Shown piece by piece: positions 27,770-37,608 of a stretch of 64,000 nt of DNA (its first letter is position 1; every line of letters begins with the position of its first letter). Under the pieces are notes generated by a model, which did not search any database, was not told the origin of the DNA, and was given only the letters and a program-made list of their open reading frames with translations. A program made the translations under genes and the position numbers. Source of the DNA: Flavobacterium hankyongi (GTDB taxonomy: Bacteria; Bacteroidota; Bacteroidia; Flavobacteriales; Flavobacteriaceae); assembly GCF_036840915.1 (NCBI RefSeq), contig NZ_CP085725.1, positions 2,604,001-2,668,000 on the forward strand, in the 5' to 3' direction.

Positions 27770-28813
27770 TTAATTTAAATACCAATTTTTAATCTCGTCT
27801 TTAAGTATATTGCTTATGGTATATCGTTTAATTTCTTTTTTTGAAAGCTGGTGTGACCACTTTACTCTTTTTTCAACGTTAGAACCTTTTCCTTTGCAAT
27901 TATATTCTGCATAAAAAGTAGTTTTTTCAGCTTCGGGTTTAGACCAATTATGCCAACCTTCAGGTAGAATATGAACTCCTATCTCACAATTAATAAAAAC
28001 CGTTTTAGCATAGTTTCTCCATGGTCTAGCTAAATAAACTTTTGTTGTCGTTTCATTAGCGGTTAATTGGCAATCTCTGAATACATAACCAAATTCATGA
28101 TTTTCTGGAGTTGATGCTGCTGTAATGTAGGAATTGCTTTTACTGTGTATTACACAATTTTCAAAGTATACTGTCGCATCACCAAATATAAAATCGGTTG
28201 TTCCTTCAATATAGCAGTCTTTAAAATAGTTTTTGCAATTTTCGCCTGAGGTATATAAAGTATCTTGATTGCCTAGTAAACTGCAGTTCGATACAATTAC
28301 TCTGTTTGCGTTTACATTTAACGCGACAGCTTGTCCTACTTCTCCTGATGAATTTTCAATGGTTAAATTCTTTACAATACAGTCATTGCCTTCTACTAAA
28401 ACAGTGTAAGTGTGAAAGGTGCTATTGCGACCCAAATTTATTTTTTTAAAATGATCATTGTAGGAGATTATGGTTTTTTCTGTGCTTTCACCAATTAAAG
28501 TTATTTTAGTATTCCAAGCATGAATTTTAACTTTTTCTATATATAGACCATTTTTAATAAAAATAGTAATTCGTTTATCTGGATATGAACGAGCAGCATT
28601 TATTGCATTTTGGATACTAGTGAAATCGCCTTTTCCATTACTATCTACAATTATATTATAATCGTCAATTTGCTTTACGCTGTTATTTTTTATTTTGTTA
28701 ATTATTTTACTATTATCTTGAATATCGATCAAATTATACCAGTAATCAAGATGTGTTTCTAAAACAAACAAGTTGGTAAAATAACCTATTATGTATAGAA
28801 GCACCGTTTTCAT
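27770..28813 (-). CDS. pectin methylesterase, family CE8
   Basis: A 347-residue beta-helix enzyme that removes methyl esters from homogalacturonan, exposing it to lyases and polygalacturonase. Catalytic blocks are all present: VDSNGKGDFTSIQNAINAAR, GNQDTLY (Gln and first Asp), GTTDFIFGDATVYFE (second Asp) and ARPWRNYAKT (Arg and Trp). The N-terminal 16 residues are hydrophobic but an obvious cleavage site is not seen, so export mode is uncertain. It begins 2 bp before the GH105-type gene's stop. Confidence 0.93.
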   Translation of the reverse strand: MKTVLLYIIGYFTNLFVLETHLDYWYNLIDIQDNSKIINKIKNNSVKQIDDYNIIVDSNGKGDFTSIQNAINAARSYPDKRITIFIKNGLYIEKVKIHAWNTKITLIGESTEKTIISYNDHFKKINLGRNSTFHTYTVLVEGNDCIVKNLTIENSSGEVGQAVALNVNANRVIVSNCSLLGNQDTLYTSGENCKNYFKDCYIEGTTDFIFGDATVYFENCVIHSKSNSYITAASTPENHEFGYVFRDCQLTANETTTKVYLARPWRNYAKTVFINCEIGVHILPEGWHNWSKPEAEKTTFYAEYNCKGKGSNVEKRVKWSHQLSKKEIKRYTISNILKDEIKNWYLN

Positions 28814-28815
28814 AA

Positions 28816-30006
28816 TTATTTATTTAATTCTAAAGCGGCTAAAATAAAAGGGCCAGTAGCTTTTGGATCGTTATCTTTTTTCTTTTCATTAATGTAATAT
28901 TCATAGGATCCATCACGATAAGGATTACCGCCTAATCCTGCTACAGCACAAACTTGTGTAATTGTGATTTCACCTTTTTCGTTTGTTTTTATGAGATGTT
29001 TAGTTATCCCGTCAAATCCTTTCAGAGCAAACTTTTTGTATTTTTTTGGGAGATAACCTTTATTTACTCCTTTAGCCAATGCATAAACAAACATTGCAGA
29101 GCCAGAACCCTCAAGGTAATTTCCTTTTAGTTCTCCTTTATCAGTGACTTGATACCATAAACCTGTTTTATCCTGAAAAGGGATTAATGCATCTGCTAGT
29201 CCATTCAAATAATTAACAAGTTGGTTATATTTAGGATGATCTTTTGGGAAATAATCAAGTACGTCTACTAGTGCCATTGCATACCACCCTAAAGATCTCG
29301 ACCAGAAATTAGGTGAGGAGCCAGTTGATTGATTTGCCCAAGGCATTTGTTTGCTTTCATCCCAAGCATGATATAAAAGTTTTGTTTTTGGATCTTTATC
29401 ATTCTTTTCTATTAGCTCAAATTGCTTGGCAATATCATCAAAGTTTTTACCATTCTCAAAAGTTTTTGTGTAATGAGCATAAAAAGGTTCTCCCATGTAC
29501 AAACCATCAAGCCACATTTGATTAGGATATATTTTTTTGTGCCAAAAGCCACCACTTATAGTTCTAGGTTGTTCTTCAATTTGCTTTTTTAGTGTTTGGA
29601 GAGCAGTTAAATATTTGGTTTCTTTTGTTGTGTCGTATAGATTAAATAATAAACGACCCGCAACAATCATGTCAATATTGTATGAATCAATTTTATAAGT
29701 TTCTATTGAACCATCATTTTTAATTAATTTATCAGCATAACTTTTAATATAGTCTTGGTATGTTTTTTTTGGAAATTGTTTATTTAGTTCTTCAAATGAT
29801 GTTAAAACTAGACCATGAACATAGTCCCATTTTGGTGAAGTTGCATTATCGATCATGTAGGATTCTTTATGTTGTGACATAATCGTTAAGGCCATTCTTT
29901 CAGACCATTTCAGTTTTTTTGAAATCATACTGTTTTGAGCATTTAAATGCATTGCAAAACAGCTTATTAAAGTTATGATGATAGATTTTGGGGAGGTATT
30001 TTTCAT
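28816..30006 (-). CDS. GH88/GH105 unsaturated galacturonyl hydrolase
   Basis: A 396-residue (alpha/alpha)6-barrel enzyme that takes the unsaturated uronic acid off the non-reducing end of lyase products. The signal peptide (about 1-23, ending FAMHLNAQ) directs it to the periplasm. Blocks: MWLDGLYMGEPFYAHY with the catalytic Asp region, LLYHAWDESKQMPWAN, NFWSRSLGWYAMALVDVLDY, YLEGSGSAMFVYAL, and the C-terminal GDGSYEYYINEK-like segment. Its product tautomerises to 5-keto-4-deoxyuronate, the substrate of KduI encoded in the sister operon. Confidence 0.92.
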   Translation of the reverse strand: MKNTSPKSIIITLISCFAMHLNAQNSMISKKLKWSERMALTIMSQHKESYMIDNATSPKWDYVHGLVLTSFEELNKQFPKKTYQDYIKSYADKLIKNDGSIETYKIDSYNIDMIVAGRLLFNLYDTTKETKYLTALQTLKKQIEEQPRTISGGFWHKKIYPNQMWLDGLYMGEPFYAHYTKTFENGKNFDDIAKQFELIEKNDKDPKTKLLYHAWDESKQMPWANQSTGSSPNFWSRSLGWYAMALVDVLDYFPKDHPKYNQLVNYLNGLADALIPFQDKTGLWYQVTDKGELKGNYLEGSGSAMFVYALAKGVNKGYLPKKYKKFALKGFDGITKHLIKTNEKGEITITQVCAVAGLGGNPYRDGSYEYYINEKKKDNDPKATGPFILAALELNK

Positions 30007-30025
30007 CTTCAGATAGGTAGTAATA

Positions 30026-30997
30026 TTAAATTTTATTTTTAGTATTCAAAAGTGTTAATTTTTCATCTAAGTATTTTTTAAAATCTTCCTTAGAATTAAT
30101 TCCGTTAACCTCTTGTTCCCATGCTGCAGTAAAGTAAAAATCAACTAGATTAGTTGAAGGTTTGAAGACTAGCAGATGATCTAGTTCTGTTTCAACCTCA
30201 TTTTCGACTGTATTCATTTCATAAAAAATTGCCATTCCTAATTTGTCAGGAATCAAAGATTGTTGCCCATAAGTAGCAATGTATGCCCATTTTTTATTTT
30301 TACTAATTCCTTTTAGAATTTCGGTATTTTTTTGTTTCACTATTCCAGTGCAAATTCCGTTAATTTTCTTTGATGACTGAAAGGAATGTTTAGTATGTCT
30401 CTGGTCTTTTTCTATAGTTAATTCTGATCTAAGATCAATTATATCATCTGCTGTTTTCCATCCATGATAATTTATTTTTACAGTTGATGTATTTGTGCTA
30501 TTTTGAACAGAAGCGATTGTTGAATCAACTACATAAAAGTGTTGTCTTTCTTTATTATAGAATCGATCGATGGATCCTATACCAATCCCTTTGCCAGCTT
30601 TTAAAATGTCCTGACCCCAATCACTCATTTGATGATAGGAATCAAAGCCATCTTGACCAACTTGAGGAAGAATGATTTTATTCGTTTTTTTACCAAAAAT
30701 ATCAATAGCATTTCTCCAGTCTAGGTACAATCTGTAACCAATTTTATTGCTTTCCCAGCCAGGTCCTTCATAGCGTATATCAAAAGAATGGTCTGTGTGC
30801 TCTTTTGCTAATTTTAGTTTTTCAACATTTTTGAATGTACCACCAATATATTTTCTTCCTTCCCATTTTCCGCCTTCTTTTACAGAAATTTCGGCTAGTG
30901 TGGAATTATTACTTGAATTTCTTGAGGTTGTTTTTTGAGATTGACCACAAGAAGTAAAGTAAATAGATAAAAAGAGTAAGCAATTATAATATTTCAT
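30026..30997 (-). CDS. DUF4861 lipoprotein
   Basis: A 323-residue protein with a lipobox (IYFTSCGQ, Cys at 17). The rest matches DUF4861, a family found almost only in pectin and other uronate polysaccharide loci of Bacteroidota (GPGWESNKIGYRLYLDWRNA, the YHQMSDWGQDILKAGKGIGI segment, INYHGW). It probably has a beta-sandwich fold. Activity is unknown; a polysaccharide lyase or binding role is a reasonable inference from context only. It follows susD after a hairpin terminator. Confidence 0.82.
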   Translation of the reverse strand: MKYYNCLLFLSIYFTSCGQSQKTTSRNSSNNSTLAEISVKEGGKWEGRKYIGGTFKNVEKLKLAKEHTDHSFDIRYEGPGWESNKIGYRLYLDWRNAIDIFGKKTNKIILPQVGQDGFDSYHQMSDWGQDILKAGKGIGIGSIDRFYNKERQHFYVVDSTIASVQNSTNTSTVKINYHGWKTADDIIDLRSELTIEKDQRHTKHSFQSSKKINGICTGIVKQKNTEILKGISKNKKWAYIATYGQQSLIPDKLGMAIFYEMNTVENEVETELDHLLVFKPSTNLVDFYFTAAWEQEVNGINSKEDFKKYLDEKLTLLNTKNKI

Positions 30998-31036
30998 GGT
31001 ATTTTGATGTTTTTAAAAATAAGAGATTTTGATCAT

Positions 31037-31066
31037 AAAGGGCTTAAAAGTTGGATTAAGCCCTTT
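31037..31066 (-). terminator. attenuator after susD
   Basis: On the minus strand AAAGGGCTTAA pairs with TTAAGCCCTTT across a 7-nt loop (31037-31065) with a short A/T tract around it. A hairpin at this place would let the binding/transport genes be made in excess of the downstream enzymes, as in many Sus-like operons. Confidence 0.7.
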
Positions 31067-31097
31067 ATTTTCAACTATCTATATAACTTACTCAAAC

Positions 31098-32717
31098 TTA
31101 TAAATATGCAGGGTTTTGAGGGAAATTTTTATTCTTGTTTAAATCTATAGCTGATTGAGGAATTGGTCTTAAAATTTTAAGTACACCATTAGCTCCATTA
31201 AAGTTAGCTGCGTTGATAAGATAATTATGTAGTGATGCTCTTTCAACTAATTTATTGGTACGTTTCAAATCAAACCATCTATGGTATTCTCCAAAAAGTT
31301 CTCTAGCTCTTTCATCTAAAACCGTATCTATATCATATGTAGTTAAAGGAGTGGTAATTCCAGCTCTAGCCCTTACAGCGTTTAATCTTTGTAAACCTAC
31401 CGTTGGGTTAGTATTTAGATAAGCTTCAGCTGCAATTAAATATGTTTCACCTAATCTTGATAGAATGATGTCTCTGGTACTTACTTTTGCATTTGTAGCG
31501 TATGGAGCTTTAGGATCATCAAACTTTTTTGTAGGTATAGTTTGATAGTCACTACTTACTACTCCTGCTCCATAAGTTCCCCATTGATGCACTTGAACAC
31601 CTGGATGTGATGCTATATAGGAAGTAATATCAGCAGGAGTTGCCCATTGTGGAGCATAATAGTGTCTTGTTTTTCCAGTAGGATTGTTACCGTCGAAGTG
31701 ACCATAATAACGCCATAACACCTCTACCATAAATGTTGCTCTAAAACGTTGATCTTCTTGAGTATAAAGACTAAGTGCAAACTGAGTAGGGAGTAAGTTG
31801 TAACTTCTCCAGCCTGCACTAGTTGCTACTTCAGGACCACCTAAATAAGAACTGTACCAATTTGCTTGTTTATGCCCTAATTGTGTTGGGCTTGTACTAG
31901 CAGAAGCGGGTGAGTATTGAACTGAAAATAAGGTTTCAGCATTTATAATCTCATTACCAGTAGGTGGTGCCCATAAAGTTGCAAAAGGGATGGTTAGACC
32001 TTGACCTGCAATAGCATCATCAGCATAAGAAGCAGCGGTCGCAAAATCAGTAGCTGATCCAAAAGATTCATAAGCTCGAGTTAAATATACTTTTGCTAAT
32101 AGATGTTGTACCGCTCTTTTGTTTACATGTCCATTGAACGTTCCGGTTCCGACATTATTAAGTGCGTCAGTTAAATCATTGATTATGAGATTGTATACTT
32201 CTTGAGCAGAATTTCTGTCAAAGCTAAGTTGAGGGCTGGTAAAATATTCTGTTACAATTCCAACTCCACCAAAGGTTTGTACCAATAAAAAATATGCATT
32301 TGCTCTTAAGTATTTCACTTCACCTACTAATTTTGCAACATCACTATTTTGCTCCGTTATTGTTGAGTAGTGTATTGCCATGTTGGCAGTTTGTATTGCT
32401 TTGTAACAACTCGCATATAGTTCTTGTATTCCACCATCTGATGAGGGATTTAATTGTGTATATCTAGATAAGCCTTCTGGTTCTGTTCCACGACCAGAAC
32501 CTACCGCGCAAAGATCGGTACCAGCTTCAAAAACATAGGCGTCGTTTCCATATATTTCTTTTAATTGAGCATAGTTAGCATTCACTAATGCGTTGTAACC
32601 ACTTGCGGTTCTGTAGTATTCATCTGCATTTACAAAGCTTAAGTTTTCTTCCTCTATAAACTCTGAACAAGAAAATAAAGAAACTAATGATAAACCATAT
32701 AAAAGTATTTTTTTCAT
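31098..32717 (-). CDS. RagB/SusD-family outer-membrane glycan-binding lipoprotein
   Basis: A 539-residue surface lipoprotein (SLFSCSEF, lipid Cys at 17) that captures pectin fragments and closes over the SusC pore. The SusD signature RANAYFLLVQTFGGVGIVTEYF (about 140-160), the TPR-like KAVYLTRAY-type segment, and the C-terminal ELFGEYHRWFDLKRTNKLVE are all present. It follows the susC gene by 11 bp. Ligand specificity for pectin is inferred from the neighbouring enzymes. Confidence 0.95.
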   Translation of the reverse strand: MKKILLYGLSLVSLFSCSEFIEEENLSFVNADEYYRTASGYNALVNANYAQLKEIYGNDAYVFEAGTDLCAVGSGRGTEPEGLSRYTQLNPSSDGGIQELYASCYKAIQTANMAIHYSTITEQNSDVAKLVGEVKYLRANAYFLLVQTFGGVGIVTEYFTSPQLSFDRNSAQEVYNLIINDLTDALNNVGTGTFNGHVNKRAVQHLLAKVYLTRAYESFGSATDFATAASYADDAIAGQGLTIPFATLWAPPTGNEIINAETLFSVQYSPASASTSPTQLGHKQANWYSSYLGGPEVATSAGWRSYNLLPTQFALSLYTQEDQRFRATFMVEVLWRYYGHFDGNNPTGKTRHYYAPQWATPADITSYIASHPGVQVHQWGTYGAGVVSSDYQTIPTKKFDDPKAPYATNAKVSTRDIILSRLGETYLIAAEAYLNTNPTVGLQRLNAVRARAGITTPLTTYDIDTVLDERARELFGEYHRWFDLKRTNKLVERASLHNYLINAANFNGANGVLKILRPIPQSAIDLNKNKNFPQNPAYL

Positions 32718-32728
32718 TTTGTAATTTT

Positions 32729-35700
32729 TTAGAAGTTAAAACTAAATCCTAGTTGGTATGTAATTGAACTAACTCTACCTGTTGTAAATGGTGCAGTAGC
32801 CCATTCTGGATCATATCCTTCATATTCTGTAATGACAAAAGGATTTAACACATTGGCATAAATTCTACAATTTTTAATTTTTAGTTTAGAAAGTAAATTA
32901 GCATCTAGATTATAGCCTAAAGTAATATTTTTCACTTTTATAAATGATGCATCTCTATAATAACCCATTTTTTGACCTTGATCATTTCCTGCAGTGTTCC
33001 AGTAAGCACCTTCATTTCTTGGCATTGGGTAAGAATTAGAATTTTGGGGTTGTATACCAGCTCCATTAACGGGAATGTACCAGTCAGCAATGTCTAATCT
33101 TTGTCTACCTCTGTCTTGCATATCTGTAAAGTTTTCATGGAATTGGCTGTAGGCTAATACACCTTGATTTGTAAAAGCTGAAATCGATAAGTCAAAGTTT
33201 TTTATCCTCAAAGAAGTGTTAAAAGTTCCTACCCAATCCGGATCAGAATCACCAATTATAGTTCTGTCATTTTTAGCATCAATTTTACCGTCATTATTAA
33301 GGTCTTTTACTTTTGCTTGACCTGGAGTTTGTCCATAAGTTAATGCAAGAGCGCGCTCACTTTCTTGCCAAATGCCATCAAATACATAGTTATAATATGA
33401 ATTTAAACTATGGCCAATATGTAAATTATTACCAATATCACTAACCTCACTTTGATTATAGATAGATTCTAGTTTGTTTTTATTTTTAGTGAAACTTACA
33501 GTGGCATCCCATGAAATATTTTCTTTTTGAATAATTTTTGTTGTTAACAAAACTTCGACACCTTTGTTGCTAACTGAACCAACGTTTGAATAAGTTACTC
33601 CCCAGCCTGTTTCTAATGGTAGTTTTTGTTGGAATATTAATTTTTCTGATAAACGGTCATAAACATCAATAGATCCTGTTACTCTATTGTTAAAGAAGCC
33701 GAAGTCAAGACCAGTATTAATTTCCCTAGTTTTTTCCCATGTGAGATCTTTATTAGGTAAACTAGCAGAGATACCTCCGTTTGCTATAGTATTATTGAAA
33801 TCGTAATAAGTCTGTTGGTTTAATGTGAACATAGTTGTGTAAGCATTAACATTGTCATTACCAGTGAAACCATAACTGACTCTTGCTTTTAAGTTTGAAA
33901 TTATTTTACTATTTTCAAGGAAAGACTCTTCATTTAGTTTCCAAGCTAATGCTGCAGAAGGGAAATAATCCCATTTATTACCAGGTGATAATACAGATGA
34001 ACCATCCCATCTATTTGAAACGGTCAATAAATATTTGTTATTAAATGCATAATTTAATCTTAATGCAAATGAACTCAACGTTTTCTTAGAATACCCAGTT
34101 CCTAAATTATACGTACTTTGCGGAGCAAACCCATTGTTATAATATTGTGTATCAAATGGTTGTAAGCGTGAACTTATATTGCTAGATTCGAAAACATTTG
34201 TATTGATACTTTGTAAAGCTAAGAAATTGAAACTATGTTTATTAAGTACTTTTTTAATATTTATTTGATTATCCCAAGTTTGATTATATCCATCATTATT
34301 AAGTAGAGAAGATGACGGAAGATTTTGATTTGCCACTCCTACGTTTGTTTTTATTCCCCATGCTCTTCCTCTTTTAGCATTGAAATAATTTCCAGAATAA
34401 GAGGTTTTGAATGACATCCATTTAGTTGGCGAATATTCAAAAAATAGATTCCCTAATAGTCTCCATTTTTTTATTTCATCAGTCGAATTTTGAATTTCCA
34501 ATAAAGGGTTATAAGTACTAGTTTTATCTATTGCTGCAGCACCATTAGGGAAAAAGAGTTTTCCAGGAACATCTGTTAATTGTCCTATAATTTCATTTCC
34601 ATTTGCATCTATAGCATAAGGTGACAAAAATGGATTTAAGCGAAATGCATCTCGCATTGCAACATCACTTCCCAATTGTTCATTGGTTTTAGCAATAGTT
34701 AAATTTACTCCCGTTGTAAATTTTTCGTTGATTTTATGATTGAAACCTGCTTTAAGAGTATATTTATCAATTGATTCATTTTCTAGGTTTCCAGTTTCTT
34801 TTTGTATTCCTACGCCAAGATTGTAAGCTATACCACCTTCTGATTTGCCAGATATATTTAAGTAATTATTTTGTTGAATACCACTTTTTAATACTGCATC
34901 ATACCAATCGAAAGTTTGATTGTTTGCCACTCTTTTTAAAAACACTTGATTGTTAGGTCCGCCAACCGCTGTAGCGATTTGAGCAGGAGTTGTTGTAGCG
35001 TAGTTCCCACCATTTACGGTCGCTAGAAATGCAGATTGGTGATAATAAAACCATTTTTGTCCATCCATCATTTCCGGTAATCTAGCGACTTCTTTGGTTC
35101 CAAATGATGTTTCAAAGTTCACATTGAATGACTTTTTTGAGGTAGAGCCACTTTTTGTGGTGATTATTACAACTCCATTTGATCCCCTTGATCCGTATAT
35201 TGCAGATGAAGAAGCGTCTTTTAGTATATCCATTCTATCAATATCTTGAGGGTTTAGATAGCTGATATCATCCACAAAGGCTCCGTCAACAACATATAGA
35301 GGGTTTCCTCCTGAAATTGAGTTATTTCCTCTTATAGTTAATTTGTATCCATCACCTAATCTTCCTGAGTTAGAACTAATCTGCACTCCAGGTACACTTC
35401 CTTGGATAGCTTCTAATACGCCAGTGGTATTTCTACTAGTAACATCTTTTGATGATATTGTACTTACTGTTCCCGTGGCGTCAGACTTTTTTATAGTACC
35501 ATATCCTACAACTACAATATCTTTTAGTGCTTGAGTTTCTGAATTTAACTCTATTGCAATATTTTTTTTGCCATTTAAAGATACCTCTTTGGTTGTATAA
35601 CCTAAAAAGCTCACCATTAGAATAGCATTTGGATCATTTACAGTAATAGTAAATTTTCCTGAAACATCTGTGCTAGCATTATTTGTCGAACCTTTTTCAA

Positions 35701-35866
35701 CAATATTAGCTCCAGGTATAGTTTCTTTGTTTGTTGCATCTGAAACTATCCCTGTAATTTTTATTTTTTCTTGCGCAATCGCAGAATTAATAAAAATTAG
35801 ATTAAAAAATGTGAATAGTACTAAAGCCAACCTTAGTCTATTTAAGATTTTTAGTTTTCTTTTCAT
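32729..35866 (-). CDS. SusC/RagA-family TonB-dependent receptor
   Basis: A 1045-residue outer-membrane transporter for oligogalacturonides. After the signal peptide (about 1-31) comes a carboxypeptidase-regulatory-like beta domain (ITGIVSDATNKETIPGANI), the TonB box (DIVVVGYGT), the plug with VQISSNSGRLGDGYKLTIRG and the LYVVDG / GVVIITTK blocks, and the 22-strand barrel. It forms a unit with the downstream SusD protein. No sigma/anti-sigma pair is present, so expression is controlled by LacI instead. Confidence 0.96.
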   Translation of the reverse strand: MKRKLKILNRLRLALVLFTFFNLIFINSAIAQEKIKITGIVSDATNKETIPGANIVEKGSTNNASTDVSGKFTITVNDPNAILMVSFLGYTTKEVSLNGKKNIAIELNSETQALKDIVVVGYGTIKKSDATGTVSTISSKDVTSRNTTGVLEAIQGSVPGVQISSNSGRLGDGYKLTIRGNNSISGGNPLYVVDGAFVDDISYLNPQDIDRMDILKDASSSAIYGSRGSNGVVIITTKSGSTSKKSFNVNFETSFGTKEVARLPEMMDGQKWFYYHQSAFLATVNGGNYATTTPAQIATAVGGPNNQVFLKRVANNQTFDWYDAVLKSGIQQNNYLNISGKSEGGIAYNLGVGIQKETGNLENESIDKYTLKAGFNHKINEKFTTGVNLTIAKTNEQLGSDVAMRDAFRLNPFLSPYAIDANGNEIIGQLTDVPGKLFFPNGAAAIDKTSTYNPLLEIQNSTDEIKKWRLLGNLFFEYSPTKWMSFKTSYSGNYFNAKRGRAWGIKTNVGVANQNLPSSSLLNNDGYNQTWDNQINIKKVLNKHSFNFLALQSINTNVFESSNISSRLQPFDTQYYNNGFAPQSTYNLGTGYSKKTLSSFALRLNYAFNNKYLLTVSNRWDGSSVLSPGNKWDYFPSAALAWKLNEESFLENSKIISNLKARVSYGFTGNDNVNAYTTMFTLNQQTYYDFNNTIANGGISASLPNKDLTWEKTREINTGLDFGFFNNRVTGSIDVYDRLSEKLIFQQKLPLETGWGVTYSNVGSVSNKGVEVLLTTKIIQKENISWDATVSFTKNKNKLESIYNQSEVSDIGNNLHIGHSLNSYYNYVFDGIWQESERALALTYGQTPGQAKVKDLNNDGKIDAKNDRTIIGDSDPDWVGTFNTSLRIKNFDLSISAFTNQGVLAYSQFHENFTDMQDRGRQRLDIADWYIPVNGAGIQPQNSNSYPMPRNEGAYWNTAGNDQGQKMGYYRDASFIKVKNITLGYNLDANLLSKLKIKNCRIYANVLNPFVITEYEGYDPEWATAPFTTGRVSSITYQLGFSFNF

Positions 35867-35882
35867 AATTTATTTTTAGTTT

Positions 35883-37322
35883 TTAATAGTGTTCAATTTT
35901 TTGGTTGTTAATTTTGCTATTGGTTATTTTAAGATTTTCTATATGTGTTATCGAAAAAGGTTCTTTTACTTTTTTAATTTTTACATTATTTAGTACTACA
36001 TTTTTTATTTTTGATTTTTCAAGACCATCTGCATAGATTGCATATTTGCCACCGTCTTCTACAGTTATGTTCTGTAAGTAAATATTCTTAACCTCTGGTA
36101 TAAAATTTCCTGTTTGATTTCCATAAACAGAGTAATTCATGTTTATTCTCAATACAGACTCCTTTACTTTTCCAACTTTTAGGTTTCGTACATACAATCC
36201 ATCTACTGTTCCACCTCTTTTGGTATTGGTTTTGATTCTAATTGCTCTATCAAGATTAGGACTATCCATTATGCAGTTCACAACAAAAACATTAGATACA
36301 CCAGCTGACATTTCACTTCCAATTACGACTCCACCATGACCATCTATCATTTTACAGTCTCGTACAATAATGTTTTCACTTTTTATGGCTATTCTTCTGC
36401 CTTCACTATCTCTTCCGGCTTTAATTGCTATACAATCATCTCCAGTATTAAAAATGCAGTTTTTGATCAATACATTTTTAGAGTATTCAGGATCACAACC
36501 ATCATTATTTGGTCCATGACTTTCTATATGTACACCATCTATAGTTATATTTTTGCTTTTTACAGGATGGATTATCCAAAAAGGGGCATTAATTATTTTT
36601 ATTCCTTGAATTAATATGTTTTCACACTCAAAAGGCTCAATAAAATTTGGTCTTAAGTAATGATTTTTTCCAAAGACTCTTTCGTCAACAGGAGTGTTGT
36701 TTTCTGCCATTAACATTAATTGAGGGAGATTTGATTCGTCTTGTTGTGATGGGCCACCTACTTTATATCCAAAATCGATATTCTCTGAATTACTTCCTTT
36801 CCATGGCCACCAATTATTTTTATCTGCTTGACCATTCAGAACTCCTTTTCCAGTTACAGCAATGTTTTTTTTATTAAAAGCATAAATTAGTGGTGAATAG
36901 TTCATTAATTCTAATCCTTCAAATGAAGTATGAACAAGTGGATAATAATCATCTGGATTTGTGCTAAACAAGATCTCAGATCCTTCTTCAAGATGCAGAT
37001 TAACATTGTTTTCTAAATGAATTGGCCCTGTTAGAAATTTCCCTTTTGGAACAATAACTCTACCACCTCCATTTTTTGAGCATGTTTCAATTGTTTTTCT
37101 AAATGCTTCAGAATTATTGTAATTTTCAATTGCTTGCGCACCAAAATCAAGTATAGAATAGTCTTTATTTTGAAATTGCGGATAAATTATTTCTTTTTCC
37201 ACAGTTTTTAATTGTTTCCAGCCATTTTGCAAATCGAATGCTTCATTCTGTCCAAATGATTTGAATTGAAGAGATAAAAAAAGTAGTAAGTAAGTAAAAG
37301 CAGAAATAAAATTTTTATTCAT
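35883..37322 (-). CDS. polygalacturonase, glycoside hydrolase family 28
   Basis: First gene of the pectin operon. A 479-residue beta-helix hydrolase that cleaves unesterified homogalacturonan. The signal peptide is residues 1-24. All four GH28 motifs are visible in order: HGPNNDGCDPE (N-x-D), TGDDCIAIKAGRD (Asp-Asp), GHGGVVIGSE (G-H-G) and AIRIKTN (R-I-K), so it should be active. It starts 32 bp downstream of the LacI operator at 37355 and reads into susC after 16 bp. Confidence 0.95.
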   Translation of the reverse strand: MNKNFISAFTYLLLFLSLQFKSFGQNEAFDLQNGWKQLKTVEKEIIYPQFQNKDYSILDFGAQAIENYNNSEAFRKTIETCSKNGGGRVIVPKGKFLTGPIHLENNVNLHLEEGSEILFSTNPDDYYPLVHTSFEGLELMNYSPLIYAFNKKNIAVTGKGVLNGQADKNNWWPWKGSNSENIDFGYKVGGPSQQDESNLPQLMLMAENNTPVDERVFGKNHYLRPNFIEPFECENILIQGIKIINAPFWIIHPVKSKNITIDGVHIESHGPNNDGCDPEYSKNVLIKNCIFNTGDDCIAIKAGRDSEGRRIAIKSENIIVRDCKMIDGHGGVVIGSEMSAGVSNVFVVNCIMDSPNLDRAIRIKTNTKRGGTVDGLYVRNLKVGKVKESVLRINMNYSVYGNQTGNFIPEVKNIYLQNITVEDGGKYAIYADGLEKSKIKNVVLNNVKIKKVKEPFSITHIENLKITNSKINNQKIEHY

Positions 37323-37354
37323 AATGTATTACTTAATGTTGTGAGTTGTTTTTA

Positions 37355-37368
37355 TGTAATCGATTACA
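37355..37368. promoter_or_regulatory. LacI operator of the pectin operon (TGTAATCGATTACA)
   Basis: A perfect 14-bp palindrome with the central CG typical of LacI-family operators. It directly follows the promoter box, covering the expected start site, so bound repressor should block initiation. Identical to the site at 48499; the whole 19-bp TGTAATCGATTACACAAAT (with the end of the promoter box) is shared. Confidence 0.85.
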
Positions 37369-37376
37369 CAAATCTA
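37369..37376 (-). promoter_or_regulatory. -7 promoter box of the pectin operon (TAGATTTG)
   Basis: Fits TAnnTTTG on the minus strand, with a T-rich stretch containing TTTG about 19 bp upstream as a -33 candidate. The operator starts on the very next base. Confidence 0.65.
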
Positions 37377-37524
37377 AAATATTTTTTTACATAAACAAAA
37401 AAATGTCTTAAAAAAAAATACTTAATAAAAAAAAAGATATTTTTATTGCGTAATTGCTAATATGCTGTCCTTTTTACTTTATAATCTTTTAGCAATATTG
37501 TCGCTTTTTGAGCGTGGTTGAAGT

Positions 37525-37532
37525 TATGTTTG
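37525..37532 (+). promoter_or_regulatory. -7 promoter box of the LacI gene (TATGTTTG)
   Basis: Fits TAnnTTTG and precedes the operator copy at 37535 by two bases, the same arrangement as at the pectin operon. Confidence 0.6.
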
Positions 37533-37534
37533 AT

Positions 37535-37548
37535 TGTAATCGATAACA
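37535..37548. promoter_or_regulatory. LacI operator of the regulator's own gene (TGTAATCGATAACA)
   Basis: Differs from the perfect palindrome at one base (A for T at position 11), so it is probably bound more weakly; expected to give autoregulation. Confidence 0.7.
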
Positions 37549-37608
37549 TTGCTTATAAGATGTTATTTTTTATTAATTTTACATCTCTTTAAGATAAATA
37601 ATCCTTGT

